Below are positions 1 through 11,446 of a stretch of DNA of 64,000 bases, piece by piece (position 1 is the stretch's first letter; each line of letters begins with the position of its first letter). The stretch lies in NCBI GenBank assembly GCA_012861695.1, contig JAAOOA010000002.1, forward strand, positions 22,269,303 through 22,333,302, read 5' to 3'. The DNA is from Trematomus loennbergii. Taxonomy: Eukaryota > Chordata > Actinopteri > Perciformes > Nototheniidae. Both the position numbers and the translations under genes were made by a program. The notes beneath the pieces were generated by a model. The model searched no databases. It was not told where the DNA came from and saw nothing but the letters and a program-made list of their open reading frames with translations.

Positions 1-640
1 TATAGTGAGAGGAGGGCGCGAGACGCTCTCTTCACTAGCGCAGTAACAAATTTAGCGAGAGCCCTCGGCTAATTTGTACACAATTATCTCATTAGTTTGA
101 GAGTATATAGGATATAGAACAAACAGCAATGAAAGGTAGCGATCTCACCGGCTGTGTGCAGGAGCGTCCGCTCTTTACCGGTCCGGAGCTCCTAGGGTCT
201 GAGCGGTGAACACCGCGGTCCTCTCCCTTGGGAGGACGGACAGCTCGTCGCAGCCTTTGGAGGGCGAGCGATTTTCCTAGCCCGCAGCTCCGATCAAACG
301 ATCGCAAGGCTACAGGTAGCGATGAGCTAGAATCCCAATTTTCATTAAGCTTAGCTTGGTTTCTACTCATAAGTAGTAACCTACGCAGCGAGAAGATGAA
401 AAAGGACTGAGCCCGTTGACAGCACCGGAACTTATACCTTCCGGTGTCATACGGGGTCACACGTGACTTTGTTGATATAAATATTCGACCTACGCATGCG
501 CGAGACAGAAGATATCCAGTGCTAAAGCACCGCCTCTGGCGGTCAGTAAGTATGAAATAGAACCTGTACCTGTCAGAGTTATTAGATGATGTTTTAGTTA
601 ACCAACATATTAGCCAATATCTCATGTATCATCCAATGTC
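1..640. repeat. Repeat-like sequence, possibly an LTR fragment
   Basis: GC-richer sequence with a CpG-rich block at about 180-300, unlike the AT-rich flank that follows. On the minus strand it has a promoter-like layout: a TATA-like stretch (about 470-485) followed by GC-rich sequence. That arrangement suggests a retroelement LTR. A 177-codon minus-strand reading frame (92-625) has no recognisable domain, so I do not call it a gene. I saw no target-site duplication, and the left end may lie outside the window. The LTR assignment is an inference from composition and general resemblance to fish repeats. Confidence 0.35.
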
Positions 641-887
641 AGCTGAGTCTATCCATCATAAATAAACATTCTAATTAACTGGTTTCTATTATTTTCTTTC
701 CAATTACCTTTTGTATACACAGTGCATTAGCATTGGTTATTAGGCATATTTCTCTATTGACCTTAAACATGGAGTCTGGTAGGCAGTCTGGAGCCTAAAA
801 ATATTGATGAAACATTTTTAACAACATTTATTTACTACTGTGAATCTCTCTGGGCCTTTGGTTGTGACAGATAACACATCAACTCAC

Positions 888-3800
888 CTCTGCCCCTTCC
901 CCGGGTCCCCCCCCCCTCGCTCCTCGCCCTCTGCCTCGCGTTGGGGGAGCTAATGGGGCCGCGTCTTCATCAGATTCCAAAGCAAGATCAACCGACATAT
1001 CTACAGGCATCTCCCCACGCTCCAAACGGTGAGCTTTAGCTCTGTTGATAGCCTGAGAGATAAAGCACGTACAATAAAACAAAACAGTCAGCACAACACT
1101 TCAGGATTATGTGAAATATTTACTTACTTCTTTGATTTCATTCTCTTCCTCTGTGGTGTTCTTTTTGGAGTCTCTGAATCGCTGGATCTGAAAATGTAAA
1201 AAACAAGCACTCTTATAATGACGTACACCATCACCTCAGCCTTCCCTAATTCCTATGCAAGCCCCCCCCCTCACCTCCAGGTCTATGTCCTGCTCCGTGG
1301 TTACTCCTCTGGCTTGGAGGTGGCGCTGTGTCTTCTCTAACTGGTAGGTGATCAGCTCCTCAATGGCGTCTTTCTCATCTTTGTCCACAAACTCCTGAAT
1401 TGCCTTCCCCATGCCGTGCTCGGTCAGGAGGGACAGCTGCACGTTCTGAGAAGATAAGCACACACTTTTTTTAAAGAATACTGAGAAAAAGTAGATGAAA
1501 ATGAAAGTGTTATGGCACCCTGTAAGTGTGTGAATGTAAATCCATGTGTGGCAGTACCTGTTCGGTTGCTTCAAAGTACTGTTTCACCAGATCCTCCACC
1601 CTCAGACCCTCAACTGCTGTGCTTTTTAACAGTTTGCCGTAATCAACATTGACTCATCTGAAAAGCACAAAGATTAAAACATGTTACATTACGAACTCTG
1701 CATCTATGAATGCAGTATACCAGCGGTTCCCAACCGTTTTCAACTCAGGGCCCACTTAAGAATCTAAAAATGTTTGCGGCCTACATTCAACCATAAACAA
1801 TACGAAGCTAAATAAAGTTCTGATTGGTTAATTCAGAACATGTGGCACGTTGTTAATCCAGTAGTACAGACCGCTGTTAAGGACTGCAATGACCGTTGCT
1901 ACGGAGGATCAAGAAAGAGAAAGGAAAAAAATGAAAATGTTTCCACACAAATCATAATGTTTTGCAAATTATTTGGCGGCCCACTTGCAATGCCCACAGG
2001 TTGGGAGCCGCTGGTGTATACTGTAGATCCACAGCTGTGTGTGTGTCAGACCTTTGTTATCCTCCTTCTGTTCACGGCGTCTGAGAAAGTGGATGACGTC
2101 TTTTGGGTTGGCAACACGGTCCACAAACTTCTGACTGAAGCGAGAAGTGTTGAACGCCTCAAAGCCTCCGCTGTAGTCCACCTGAGGAAGGCAGTGAAGA
2201 TGATGCATTTGTGTGTACTGCAATAGGAATGTGTGTGTACACTTTGCAAGAGTGTCCATCTTACCCTCAGACGAATAAGAGGTTTCTCTGGTGTGAGCGG
2301 ACAACCAAGCCTCTCTCTTTCTGCTTGTTCTAACATCTCTGTGACCTACCAAATGACAGAAAGAATATTATAAGATGACACATGAGGGGAAATTAGAGTA
2401 GGAGCTGGTTCTGTACATTTGTTGGTGACTTTTAGTGTTACCTTTGCATAGCACAAGTCCTCCACCTTCTTTGTGACCTGGGGTGTGTCCGGTGTAAAGG
2501 TGTCTTGGTAGTCAGCCAGCACCACGTCTTGGATGAAGAACTGACGCACCGTGTTGAGGGGGATCTTTTGCATGTTCATCTTACGACCCTTCACCCTCAG
2601 CAGCCCTATGTGTCTAGAGCCACACAAACAGAGTGTCATGGTTACTTCATTGTTCTTATACACATTGAGAGTATACTATCCATTGTGTGTGTTTCTGTGT
2701 ATTCATGTGTACTTCTTGGCTGCCTCTCCAGGGGACAGAGAGGTGGCTACAGAGCTGCCAGGCTGTGTCACATAGAAGAGCTGCTGTTCATTCCTGGTTG
2801 GAGCAATCAAACACTCATGCTCGTGGCCCCACACCACCAAGTCAATAAAATCATCCAGGAACTGCTCAGGGATGTAGTTAGTGGGGCCGTGCTTACTCCT
2901 ACAGAAGACACAGAAGAAGAAAAAACACGATGACAGTAATATAGGAAAATAATGCTGTTTTAATACTTAAACCACTAACAGGTATTGTATTTGAGAGATA
3001 ATACAGTAAAGGAAAACGAAATGAATGAAAGCCTACTTATTTTCACCTTCTTAAAAAGTTTTTTCTTACCACACAAATACTGCATTATCACAAAGTTCTA
3101 CGTAACAGATTTAAAGTAAGCGATATGTACAGAGGACAACATGCATCTTTAATACTGTGACATTTTCTGTGGTTATTCTAAGATGTACAGCTTTTTGCTC
3201 TGATTTAAACCTTCCAACCACATAAACATGCACACACCTGTTCTGGTGGATGGTGAAGAGATTAAACCACTCATCTTGGTCTTCTTTGGGGCGAAGCATG
3301 GTTACCTGTTTGTTAACGAACATCCTGTACAAGCGCTCATCTGGGATAGAGCCTACACACACAATTATACATAATTAGACCAAAACGTGAATCATTTCAT
3401 TAATGTTTGAAGAACACAGAAATAGATTACATGAGGTATAGATATTACTAGTCCACCATGATACATATTACAAACACTTACCAAGACCAAATAGGGCTAG
3501 CTTGGTGATTCCTTTCTGCATGAGGATGGGACTAATCTCTATCTTTTCCACTGAATGGGAATGACCAAAGTGATTGATAAGACCAGACGCACTTATCAGA
3601 TCCAACGCACACAAGCCTTCAGCCTTGAGGGAAATAAAGTGAAAATAAAACAAACAACTTCAAATGGGTACAACAACAAATACACACAAATATTCACGTC
3701 TTATGTGTCAAATAATTGTAAACTATTAATGCTGGACACAAAACTCACCCCAGTTGGGTCATCATGATTACCGTGAATGCTGAACGCAGGAATAGAGATG

Positions 3801-4552
3801 TTCAGGTTTTCATCCTGATAGTTAACCCATGGAAACCTTAAACACACATATAACAACGTTAATGTAACTAGAATACAGGGTTTTGATAAAATTATCTTTA
3901 AAGGAAGCAGTACTGACTGGGTTGTGTTAAAGTTGACCCTCTGGTCACTGAGAATGTTGAAGTTTATGGGTTTGTCTCCCATGCAATATCGTCTAAGCAT
4001 CGTGATGCAGGTGTGGAGGCATCGTCGTGACGGCTTGTTCTCATGGAACAAATCACCACCCAGCAGGATGAAATCTACCTGCAGGCAAACAAAGGAGTAG
4101 GAATAAGCAGTGTGTTTTGAAAAGAGGTGGACTTTTTTTAGGGCTATTCGTCTGAGATATACAATAATCTGATGTAATGTTGAGTCATATACACATCTAT
4201 CAACTCTTGTATGTACCTGATTTGTCTTGGCACTTTTTAAGATTTCTTCCAGTGTGTTAAAAGAGTCATTGCCACGGATAGCATCCTTCTCGAGGTAACC
4301 GAGGTGAATATCTGTAGCAATAAGGATCTTAAAAGTATCCTCATCATCCCTAGTAAAAAAAAATACACACGTACAACCATTACAACACACAGCTCATAGA
4401 TTGTTTGTTCATCTGCACACCTTTTCAAAACCAGCAAAATCTCCATATATTTGTTTAGGCAAAGTTAAACAAACTCACAAGGTGCTCTCTGAGGACATGG
4501 TGATGTGGGAGATGAGATGTCACTGTGAAAGGTGGTCAGCAAAAGGTTCCTT
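888..4552 (-). CDS. mre11: Double-strand break repair nuclease MRE11 (5' 14 exons, 3' end off window)
   Basis: Mn-dependent exo/endonuclease of the nuclear MRE11-RAD50-NBS1 complex. Exons (5' to 3'): 4552-4479 (ATG at 4498), 4349-4217, 4078-3918, 3836-3749, 3623-3482, 3352-3238, 2898-2713, 2613-2442, 2345-2265, 2181-2052, 1657-1558, 1445-1275, 1187-1128, 1052-888. They encode about 575 residues; human MRE11 has 708, so the C-terminal exons lie beyond the left edge. Visible phosphoesterase motifs: ATDIHLG (D20, H22), [11 protein letters not shown] (D60), HGNHDDP and VVWGHEHE. The exon at 1052-888 encodes an arginine-glycine stretch ([11 protein letters not shown]) matching the GAR motif. All junctions keep frame except at exon 11, which is one base short unless an acceptor five bases downstream is used. 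It is divergent from cep57 copy 1. The assignment is firm; the frame at exon 11 is uncertain. Confidence 0.95.
1721..2013. mobile_element. hAT-like MITE in mre11 intron 10
   Basis: The ends are near-perfect inverted repeats: CAGCGGTTCCCAACC at 1721-1735 and GGTTGGGAGCCGCTG at 1999-2013. The flanks share GTATAC within imperfect 8-base duplications (1713-1720 and 2014-2021). This terminus and an 8-bp duplication are typical of hAT/Charlie-type elements. It is 293 bp, has no coding capacity, and lies wholly inside an intron. Confidence 0.7.
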
Positions 4553-5314
4553 CTGCAGAAAACACACATACAAAACAAAAATGTTCTAAGACACATTTTA
4601 GACATGCTACAAAAATATCACAAGTATTATTTGTGCAAATAATATGTTGATTTTTAAGGAGATCATATACATTCCACTGATGTCACAGTGATAAGGTAAG
4701 TAATGAATAATTAACAAACCATGAGCTTTTCCTGAGAAGTAATACAGAATACACATATTTTTTATGTTTACATCGTGCTCACCGACTATTCACTTTACGA
4801 TACCCTACAGTCAGATATGATACTCTGAGATAGCTAGCTAGCTAATTATCATATAGTAAAATCGTAGCTAACAGCAATATAGTAAGTCAAGTTTACGTTA
4901 GCTTTCACTTTTCCTAGAGAACTTACGAGTACAAGCTCTCAATGTAATGGGAGAATGTTACAATGTTAGCTTGTGTTTATAGGTCTTAACTTACATTTGG
5001 TTAGATACTTATTTGTTCTTGCTATTGCTACAACGTGTAAGAAACACTTTTTGTAACCCACCTCCTCATGAGCCTGTAAACATGCCAGAAAGTCCCGGCA
5101 AGTCTTGCTGCAAACCCTGTCCCCGCCTCCAACAGATGCCTAATGGTTATTGTAGTTTTAGTTTAAATGATCGCCGTTCTCAAAGGCTTCTCTCCGCTAT
5201 GGAAAAACTACACTTCTGGTAAGCAAATAAGAGCGTTTGTTTTACTACTCAGGTCGCGCCGGTCTGGCCTTCTCTCAATAATAACGGTTGTTCAGCACCT
5301 GACGGGCCGAGCTG
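4500..5314. promoter_or_regulatory. Divergent promoter, copy 1 (mre11 / cep57 stub)
   Basis: Interval between the mre11 start codon and the first splice donor on the cep57 side (after 5314). A minus-strand donor (GTAAGT, just left of 4927) suggests a non-coding first mre11 exon; the acceptor just right of 4552 would receive it. On the plus side, 5' untranslated sequence up to 5314 precedes a GTATGT donor. The position where copy 2 has an ETS-type ACTTCCGGT reads ACTTCTGGT here (5212-5220). The closely matching second copy is at 11786-12371 plus 18768-18987. Divergent arrangement is seen; promoter function is inferred. Confidence 0.6.
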
Positions 5315-5497
5315 GTATGTAAATCATTCACATCTATCAGAAACCCTGGATTGTGTTGCCTGTCAAGTGATGTTTTCTTTCACAACCCATATTAGCACTG
5401 GCAGCCATATAATCTGCGTTAGCTAGCAGGCTGTTCATCGAAATGCATTTTGTTTGCCTTTAACTATCATTTAAACTAGCATCAACACATTTTGCAG

Positions 5498-6728
5498 ATT
5501 TTACTACGTGGTTTGCACCAGTAAGGGAAAGTGGATTGGCTGCATTTCAATGGAGACGCTGTCAAAAACACTCGGTGCTGATGCTACGCGGGAGAAGGTA
5601 GCTTTATCGTTACTACACTTAACACTCATTTAAAATACTCTTATAATGAAGCGTTAAAGCTGTGAGCCACCGTTTATGGTGAGTTAAATGGATCATGGAC
5701 TATAAAAGTAACCTAGCAGCAGTTGCTACAACTCAGTCCAGCTGATGTTGCAGAACTAGAAAGTGTGCTGAAGTGTCAATGTGCAATATATTTGACTTGA
5801 GCAGGGCAAAATCATATTGTAATGTTAGTGGAAGCTGGAGCATGACAATACAAGTTTGAGCTCATATGTACTTCCCTATTGTCTATGTATTTATTATTTG
5901 CTGGTCATTGATCACATGCTACTCTCACTGCAATATAGAACTATCCCTCATTGAAAATATACTGCAGAAATCTACAATATTTGCCAGCTATTGTGGATGC
6001 TTTTCAACATTTAGCCCCTCTTTTTCTGCAGGAGCTCTGTCCACCACCAGCACCCAGAGGAGTAGTATCTGACATCATGTCACTCCATCCTAGAGAGTAT
6101 CCTACCCACCGTCCCTTCATCAGCACACTTGTGCATCACACACCCCAAACACGCACACATCTTTCATGTCGACCACCATCACCAGCAAGGCATTCCCAGA
6201 GACCAACTGTACAGGTAACTTTAATATGTATGTGTGTGTGTGTGTGTGTTGTTTTCCCTTTTACAAAGTTTCCATTCTGGAATTGCGGTGTTTCAGGGCT
6301 CCATGGTTACAGCATGTGTAACATGAAGCCACACTACTTGGATGTCTCAGTTGCACCGACATCTATTCATTCTTTCACGTGACCCTCCCTCTATCGATCC
6401 TACACTGCTATTCTTGCACCCAAACCTAAAAATAATATCTGATTACACCACAACTACTATACTCCTGCTCTGAATATGTTCAATATATCCCCATGTGCAT
6501 CATATCCTGTTATATCTCCTTGTGTAGAGATCCTATCTGCCCTGAGGAATCTCCAGGAGAAGATCAGGAGGTTGGAGTTGGAGAAAGGAGATGCAAAGCT
6601 CAGTCTGCACACTCTGGGGAAAGAGGCATCGTCCACACGTCTGCAGAGTGATAAAGTCACACAGCAACTCTTGAAGGATCACACAGACACAGATAGAGAG
6701 AGAAATGGCAAGTCCAACTGCAATCAAG
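5498..6728 (+). pseudogene. cep57: cep57 copy 1: 5' exons only, frameshifted
   Basis: Duplicate of the first coding exons of the intact cep57 gene at 19173-23720. Exons: 5498-5597 (ATG at 5550), 6032-6214, 6528-6728. The second is 183 nt against 187 nt in the intact copy: a C is lost from two CCC runs and two bases differ in length near the TAC/AGA codons. The frame is therefore broken before the coiled-coil exon, although exon 6528-6728 itself still reads ILSALRNLQEKIRRLELEKG. Homology to the intact copy ends at about 7041, within the next intron, so exons 5-12 are absent. It is transcribable in principle from promoter copy 1 but cannot make CEP57. The lost bases are homopolymer-type, so some may be sequencing error; absence of the downstream exons is not explained that way. 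Confidence 0.85.
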
Positions 6729-7049
6729 GTGGGTATATCAACAACATATTAAAACGGAAGGCTGCTTAATGTATCTTTCAATAGAATCATATTGTGATCA
6801 AATCATATATTGTTAAAATAATTCATTGTTAAAAGCCCACTTGGAACCCACATTTTGGTTAAAATAAAATTGTGTGTAATGTTTTCCAACAGCAGAGGGC
6901 AGGATTTATTTTCAAAATACCCCAATGTAGGAAACTCAAACTATTGTTTTAATATGAGTTACTGCCATGCTTATACACAAACACAGTGTATAGCTGGAAA
7001 ATATTTTTTAAATTGGTGTTCGTTACCCTTAAAAGTGTTCTATCCCTCT

Positions 7050-7968
7050 GATAGGGCGGCCAAGTGTGCCAGCCCACAGTGTATGGGAGTTCAATAACCC
7101 AAAGAATGATCTGTGCTGGTTTCCTGGATGGGGGAGTGGATGCCTGCCAGGTAACGGACCACTGATTCAAGTCAGAAACGATAACGCTTAAGAATTTAAA
7201 ACACAAATAAGAATATTTTGAGTTATACTTCTATAGTTTTGTACATGTTGTAGTTTAAAGAATGGTCCAATATTGACGTTCTCTACTGGCAAATTGTTTG
7301 GATATTCAGAGATGAGATACATTTTATTGTGCTGTAATGACTCCCAGGGGACAGTGGGGGTCCTTTGGTGTATTTCACCTCCTCAATGGCATCTGGTTGG
7401 AGTGGTGAGCTGGGGGTCGGCTGTGCACGGCAGAGAAAACCAGGTGTCTACTCCAACGTCGAAGAAATGCTTAACTGGATTCGAACAGTAGTTGAGGTAA
7501 AGAATATACGTTTTTGTGTTAGTCAGGTCAACTTAACTTTCTAAATATAGGAAGTGCAATACATACAAAGCCTGCCCTAATGATTTTTACTTTCTTCCTC
7601 TAGAAAAGCCCCTGAGGTGTTGAGCAAGACTCCAGTCAAGTCTGCCTTGGACAGCCTGTGAAACTCAAAGAAAGTTTTTGTTTCAATGTGGATGACTAAA
7701 GAGGGTAGAAAGAAGGAAAGAAAGTCAAAGATCATAGCAACACAAATAACTGTTAAACACAGCCAAATGCAAAAACACTGCACAGACAGACACACACACA
7801 CACATGGTTTCACACAAAATGTATTTCAGGTGTTTGTGCCATTTCAGGTTCTTATCTCAGGGGAAAAGTATATGTTATGTGTTGCTGGCTAGTCTGAAAT
7901 GTTTTTTTAAAATCAACAATGTAGTCATTTGACAGACCAAATTTACTGATTATGCGTTTTTAAATAAA
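7050..7968 (+). pseudogene. TMPRSS5-like serine protease, last two exons and 3' UTR
   Basis: Two exons of a trypsin-fold (S1) transmembrane protease. The first, about 7055-7152, encodes [20 protein letters not shown] then ACQ before a GTAACG donor. The second, about 7350-7495, carries the catalytic-serine motif GDSGGPLV, then [22 protein letters not shown] and a C-terminal tryptophan helix. [10 protein letters not shown] and the [11 protein letters not shown] context resemble TMPRSS5 (spinesin) most, with other TMPRSS members possible. The second exon is broken: GDSGGPLV and [12 protein letters not shown] lie in one frame, [10 protein letters not shown] in another, and the exon start is a base short of GGGGAC. 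Each break fits loss of one G from a run or of one TG. The histidine and aspartate exons are missing. AATAAA occurs at 7963. It follows directly on the truncated cep57 intron, a chimeric junction. Confidence 0.75.
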
Positions 7969-9119
7969 GTTGGTATCAAATGTGAATATATTTGACCACT
8001 GGTTTTGACAAAAGGACTTAGCAATAACTGTTCAAACTCTTGTAATAGTGTAGAGTTTGGACCTCACCAGACTGGCAGACCTCAGACATAATGTACTTGA
8101 TTACTATGTGCTATGATTTTCGTTTTGCTATGTGTTATGAGGGGTTTATACAATTAATGGCAATAGGTGACAGACAGGGTAAACCTGAGCCAAGTCCAGC
8201 AGAAGTCAGTGTGTCAGGTTATGTCACCAATATAAGTGATCACATTTATGGTGCTTATTCAGTTGATCTGATGGCTGTCCCTTAACGCACCTTTTACAGC
8301 ATTGACATGTGCTTGCATTCTTCTTACAGATTGTTTTACATGAGCACTTTAATTGGGAATTACTTGACTGTATGCCCATATCATTTAATTTACTAATAAT
8401 GCACTAAAGACTGTAACTCTAACCACACTGTTACGTATTCATGGTGCTGCCACACCGAGTTTCAAAGTGCAATCAGATATCCAGCATGCATTAAGAAAAC
8501 TCACACCATGACCAGATTTAGGTGGTGGCCACTGAGATGTATGCCTTTACAGCAAAAGGATATTGGTGTAAATTCATTAGAGCGAGCAATAGAGATAAGT
8601 ATGTAAATGTGTGCATTCAGGAAAAATAATTGTATTTCTATATTTTAAATCCATAATCGAGTTGTTGCAAAGCAAAAACAATGCATCTACATGTACCTTT
8701 TATTTTTGAAATATGTATCCTTTCTTGTCTGAGACATGCACAAAAAATAGTATAAATTGGCACAGAATTTTAAAAGCAATAGTTTACATATTGTATTTTT
8801 CAGGGATGCAAACTTGTCACCTTTCGGCGAAATTCGCCGTTTTGAATCCAAAATAGTAGTTTGTGTGATTCATGTAGATCTGCAATAAAAATATTTTTGG
8901 GGTATGGGGGTGTCTGGGACCCGGAGTAATCTGCGGCCGCGAGCTGTTATGTGCCATCATGACACGCATGGTGTTCTTTTTTTATATATTATAATGAAGC
9001 GCGAGCTGTGTGCTCGAGTCTTCCTGCCTGTCGGCTCTGCTCATGGATGTATAATAAGGCTCTGCTGCTCCGGGATGAGGGTCTAGCTTCAGCAGCTACA
9101 TTACCTACGGGTGCGTTCG
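7969..9119. other. Non-coding, no gene recognised
   Basis: AT-rich sequence with no supportable exon. From about 8803 a distinct block begins with CAGGGATGCAAACT and is CpG-richer; its opening resembles the hAT-like terminus CAGGGTTGCCAACT near 10468. It may be an older DNA transposon interrupted by the TTAA-flanked element at 9120-9772, since unusual GC-rich sequence continues on the far side of that element. Confidence 0.4.
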
Positions 9120-9772
9120 TTAACCTGTTAAGCCCGAGCCTGTTTTCAGGTTTCAGGCTCGAAAATGACATGCCCAAAACAAATGACTACAACTTCACTT
9201 CTAAAAGGGTTATATGAATAATTTCTTTTATCAAAGCAAGGTTACATCTGTGAGTTGGATGTAGAAGTGTCACAATCAATATAGATTTTTCTCAGTCGGA
9301 GTAAATTCAGATGGAACATAGTAAAAAAAGGTAAATTCTTACCTCCGCCTACAAAAAACCCATTACTTATAGTGAAAACCACCCTTGGATGATGGGTTAG
9401 TAGACTAAAAGCTTTAGGAATCCAAACTATAACATATAATAAGTACCCTGTATCAAGATTGAGGCAAAACAAGTTATATTTGACCTTTTTAGAGAGATTT
9501 AGCAAAAATAAGTTCCAGGCGGAATAAGCTTTTGGCACATTTGGGTATATCTGGTTCCATCAGTGCCATTTGACCTTTTTCAGGTACCAGACTATAAAAA
9601 GGATGTATTACATTGAATTATCACCATAGGTATTCATTCCATTCAAAGAAAAAAAAAAAAAAAGAAAAAAATTAATAAAAAATTTAAAAATTAAAAAAAA
9701 CTTTTTTTTTTTTTTTTTTTTGTGGAAAAACAAAAGACCCGCCGACGGGGGCTTTGGGGCTTAACAGGTTAA
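9120..9772. mobile_element. TTAA-flanked (piggyBac-type) MITE
   Basis: Perfect 12-bp inverted ends CCTGTTAAGCCC (9124-9135) and GGGCTTAACAGG (9757-9768), flanked on both sides by TTAA (9120-9123 and 9769-9772). TTAA duplication with CC-starting termini is the hallmark of piggyBac-superfamily insertions. The 645-bp body has A- and T-runs near 9650-9721 and no open reading frame with recognisable content, so it is non-autonomous. Confidence 0.8.
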
Positions 9773-10020
9773 TATTAACTGTGCGGTCCGGAGTCACTGT
9801 GGCACAGACTGGACCGCTGGTGAACAGCTGTTAGAACGGGCCGTTCAGGTGTTCAGAGAGAGCTCCCTGTCGGAGCGCAGAGCGTGATGTGCACTGAAAA
9901 GTGTTCCTGTCGCAATATTATCGTTGAGCTAGCTAACTAGCATACATTGTCACTATCTGCTAACGTTAGCTTTAGCCTTCGTTTTCAAATAGTTTTTTTC
10001 ATAGGCTATACACGGAGGTG
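9773..10020. other. Repeat-derived spacer
   Basis: GC-moderate sequence between the TTAA element and the minisatellite. It contains several GCTAGCTAA/GTTAGC-type words common in fish intergenic repeats. No exon or RNA gene is visible. Confidence 0.3.
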
Positions 10021-10023
10021 GTA

Positions 10024-10450
10024 TAAGTATATCTTGTACTTGAGTAAAAGTAGAAGCACTCAGATCTTGTACTAGAGTAAAAGTAGAAGTACTCAGATCT
10101 TGTACTAGAGTAAAAGTAGAAGTACTCAGATCTTGTACTTGAGTAAAAGTAGAAGTACTCAGGTCTTGTACTTGAGTAAAAGTAGAAGTACTCAGGTCTT
10201 GTTCATAAAAGTAGAAGTACTCAGATCTTGTACTTGAGTAAAAGTAGAAGTACTCAGGTCGTGTACTAGAGTAGAAGTACTCAGGTCTTTTACTTGAGTA
10301 AAAGTAGAAGTACTCAGGTCTCGTTCATAAAAGTAGAAGTACTCAGATATTGTACTTGAGTAAAAGTAGAAGTACTCAGGTCTGTACTTGAGTAAAAGTA
10401 GAAGTAGAAGTCCTGCATTCAAAATGTTCCTCAAGTAAAAGTAGAAAAGT
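10024..10450. repeat. 33-bp minisatellite
   Basis: About a dozen tandem units of roughly 33 bp built on CTTGTACTTGAGTAAAAG followed by TAGAAGTACTCAG. Some units are truncated or have TTCATAAAAG in place of the middle. The minus-strand frame across it (TSTFTQV-like repeats) is an artefact of the repeat period. Confidence 0.9.
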
Positions 10451-10467
10451 ATTCTCATCAATATAGT

Positions 10468-11326
10468 CAGGGTTGCCAACTCTCACGCATCTGGCGTGTG
10501 ACACACGCTTTCACTCTCAATCTCACGCTCTCACGCTGCCCAAACTATTCTCACGCCAAAAACAAGAATACCGAAGACTAGAAACGGTTTTGAAAACTTT
10601 TGTCACGTAGTGATCGTCTTCTCAATAGAACATCTTTGATAATGTCTTCTGGCCAATCAGAATCACGATAACGGCTTGGTGTTGTTGCAGGAAGTCCCGA
10701 CGGAGAATACTTTTGCTGTAGTACATCTCTATACATCGATACAACATTACGTGTTTATAGAAATCAACACGTAATGAAATAAGACCCCACGGTTTGATGA
10801 TTGATAGGTGTGTGGGCTGTCTTTCATTTTGACACACAGAACAATGGGGCTATCCACCCTTATCCACAATGTAAAGTAATTCACACAGCCTCTTCCCTCT
10901 TCTCTCTGTGAGGAGCAGCAGGTTCAGCTTTCAGAACAAAGTAACAAAAAACTAAATGGCATTCATTTTTTTAAATATGTCGTGTAGTAATAGATTTATT
11001 TATTTTTCTTCTCAAGAGAGTACCAGAATGTGTATTTTATGTTAGTATTTAAAAAAATCTCCTGGGGAGAATCCCCCCAGACCCCCCTGCAGGGCTTGGG
11101 TTTTCAGCATGTCAACTCTTCCACCTGTGGGAAATTGCAGGATTGGCTCCAGGTCGCCCTTTTTATTTACTACAAGACAAATGTGCTTTTTATTTCATAC
11201 AGTTAAATTTGGATTGAGACAGGGAAATAATCTAAACCTCACGCGTGGCGTTTCACTGTCGGGGGGAGCGTGTATGTAATTACATTGCAAATACTGACTT
11301 GAGCCCCACCACTGTATGGTTAGCCC
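10468..11326. repeat. DNA-transposon-like sequence (CAGGGTTGCCAACT terminus)
   Basis: Begins with CAGGGTTGCCAACTCTCACGC, a terminus resembling hAT-type fish repeats, with several TCTCACGC words following. No matching opposite terminus was found, so the element is probably truncated, perhaps by the duplication junction. No protein-coding exon is seen. Confidence 0.35.
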
Positions 11327-11335
11327 AGAGCCGTA

Positions 11336-11380
11336 TAATAGAATATTATATACAATATATAATAATATATATTATTATTA

Positions 11381-11418
<38 letters not shown>

Positions 11419-11446
11419 TATATAATTATAATATTATATACAATAT
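11336..11446. repeat. TA-rich microsatellite at duplication boundary
   Basis: Runs of TATATA and TAATATTATA occupy the interval just before homology to mre11 intron 2 starts (about 11443). Such AT palindromes are breakage-prone, so this may mark the left breakpoint of the duplicated segment. Confidence 0.7.

Noticed and set aside
92..625. 177-codon minus-strand open frame
   Set aside because: No recognisable domain, crosses CpG-rich repeat-like sequence, and does not continue mre11. Treated as part of a possible LTR.
6294..6380. Possible extra cep57 exon starting GGCTCCATGG (also about 19967-20040)
   Set aside because: No donor gives a workable phase, whereas direct splicing of exon 3 to exon 4 keeps the frame and gives a protein of the expected length.
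10024..10450. Regular repeats resembling a CRISPR array
   Set aside because: Units are contiguous with no unique spacers, and the context is a vertebrate genome. It is a minisatellite.
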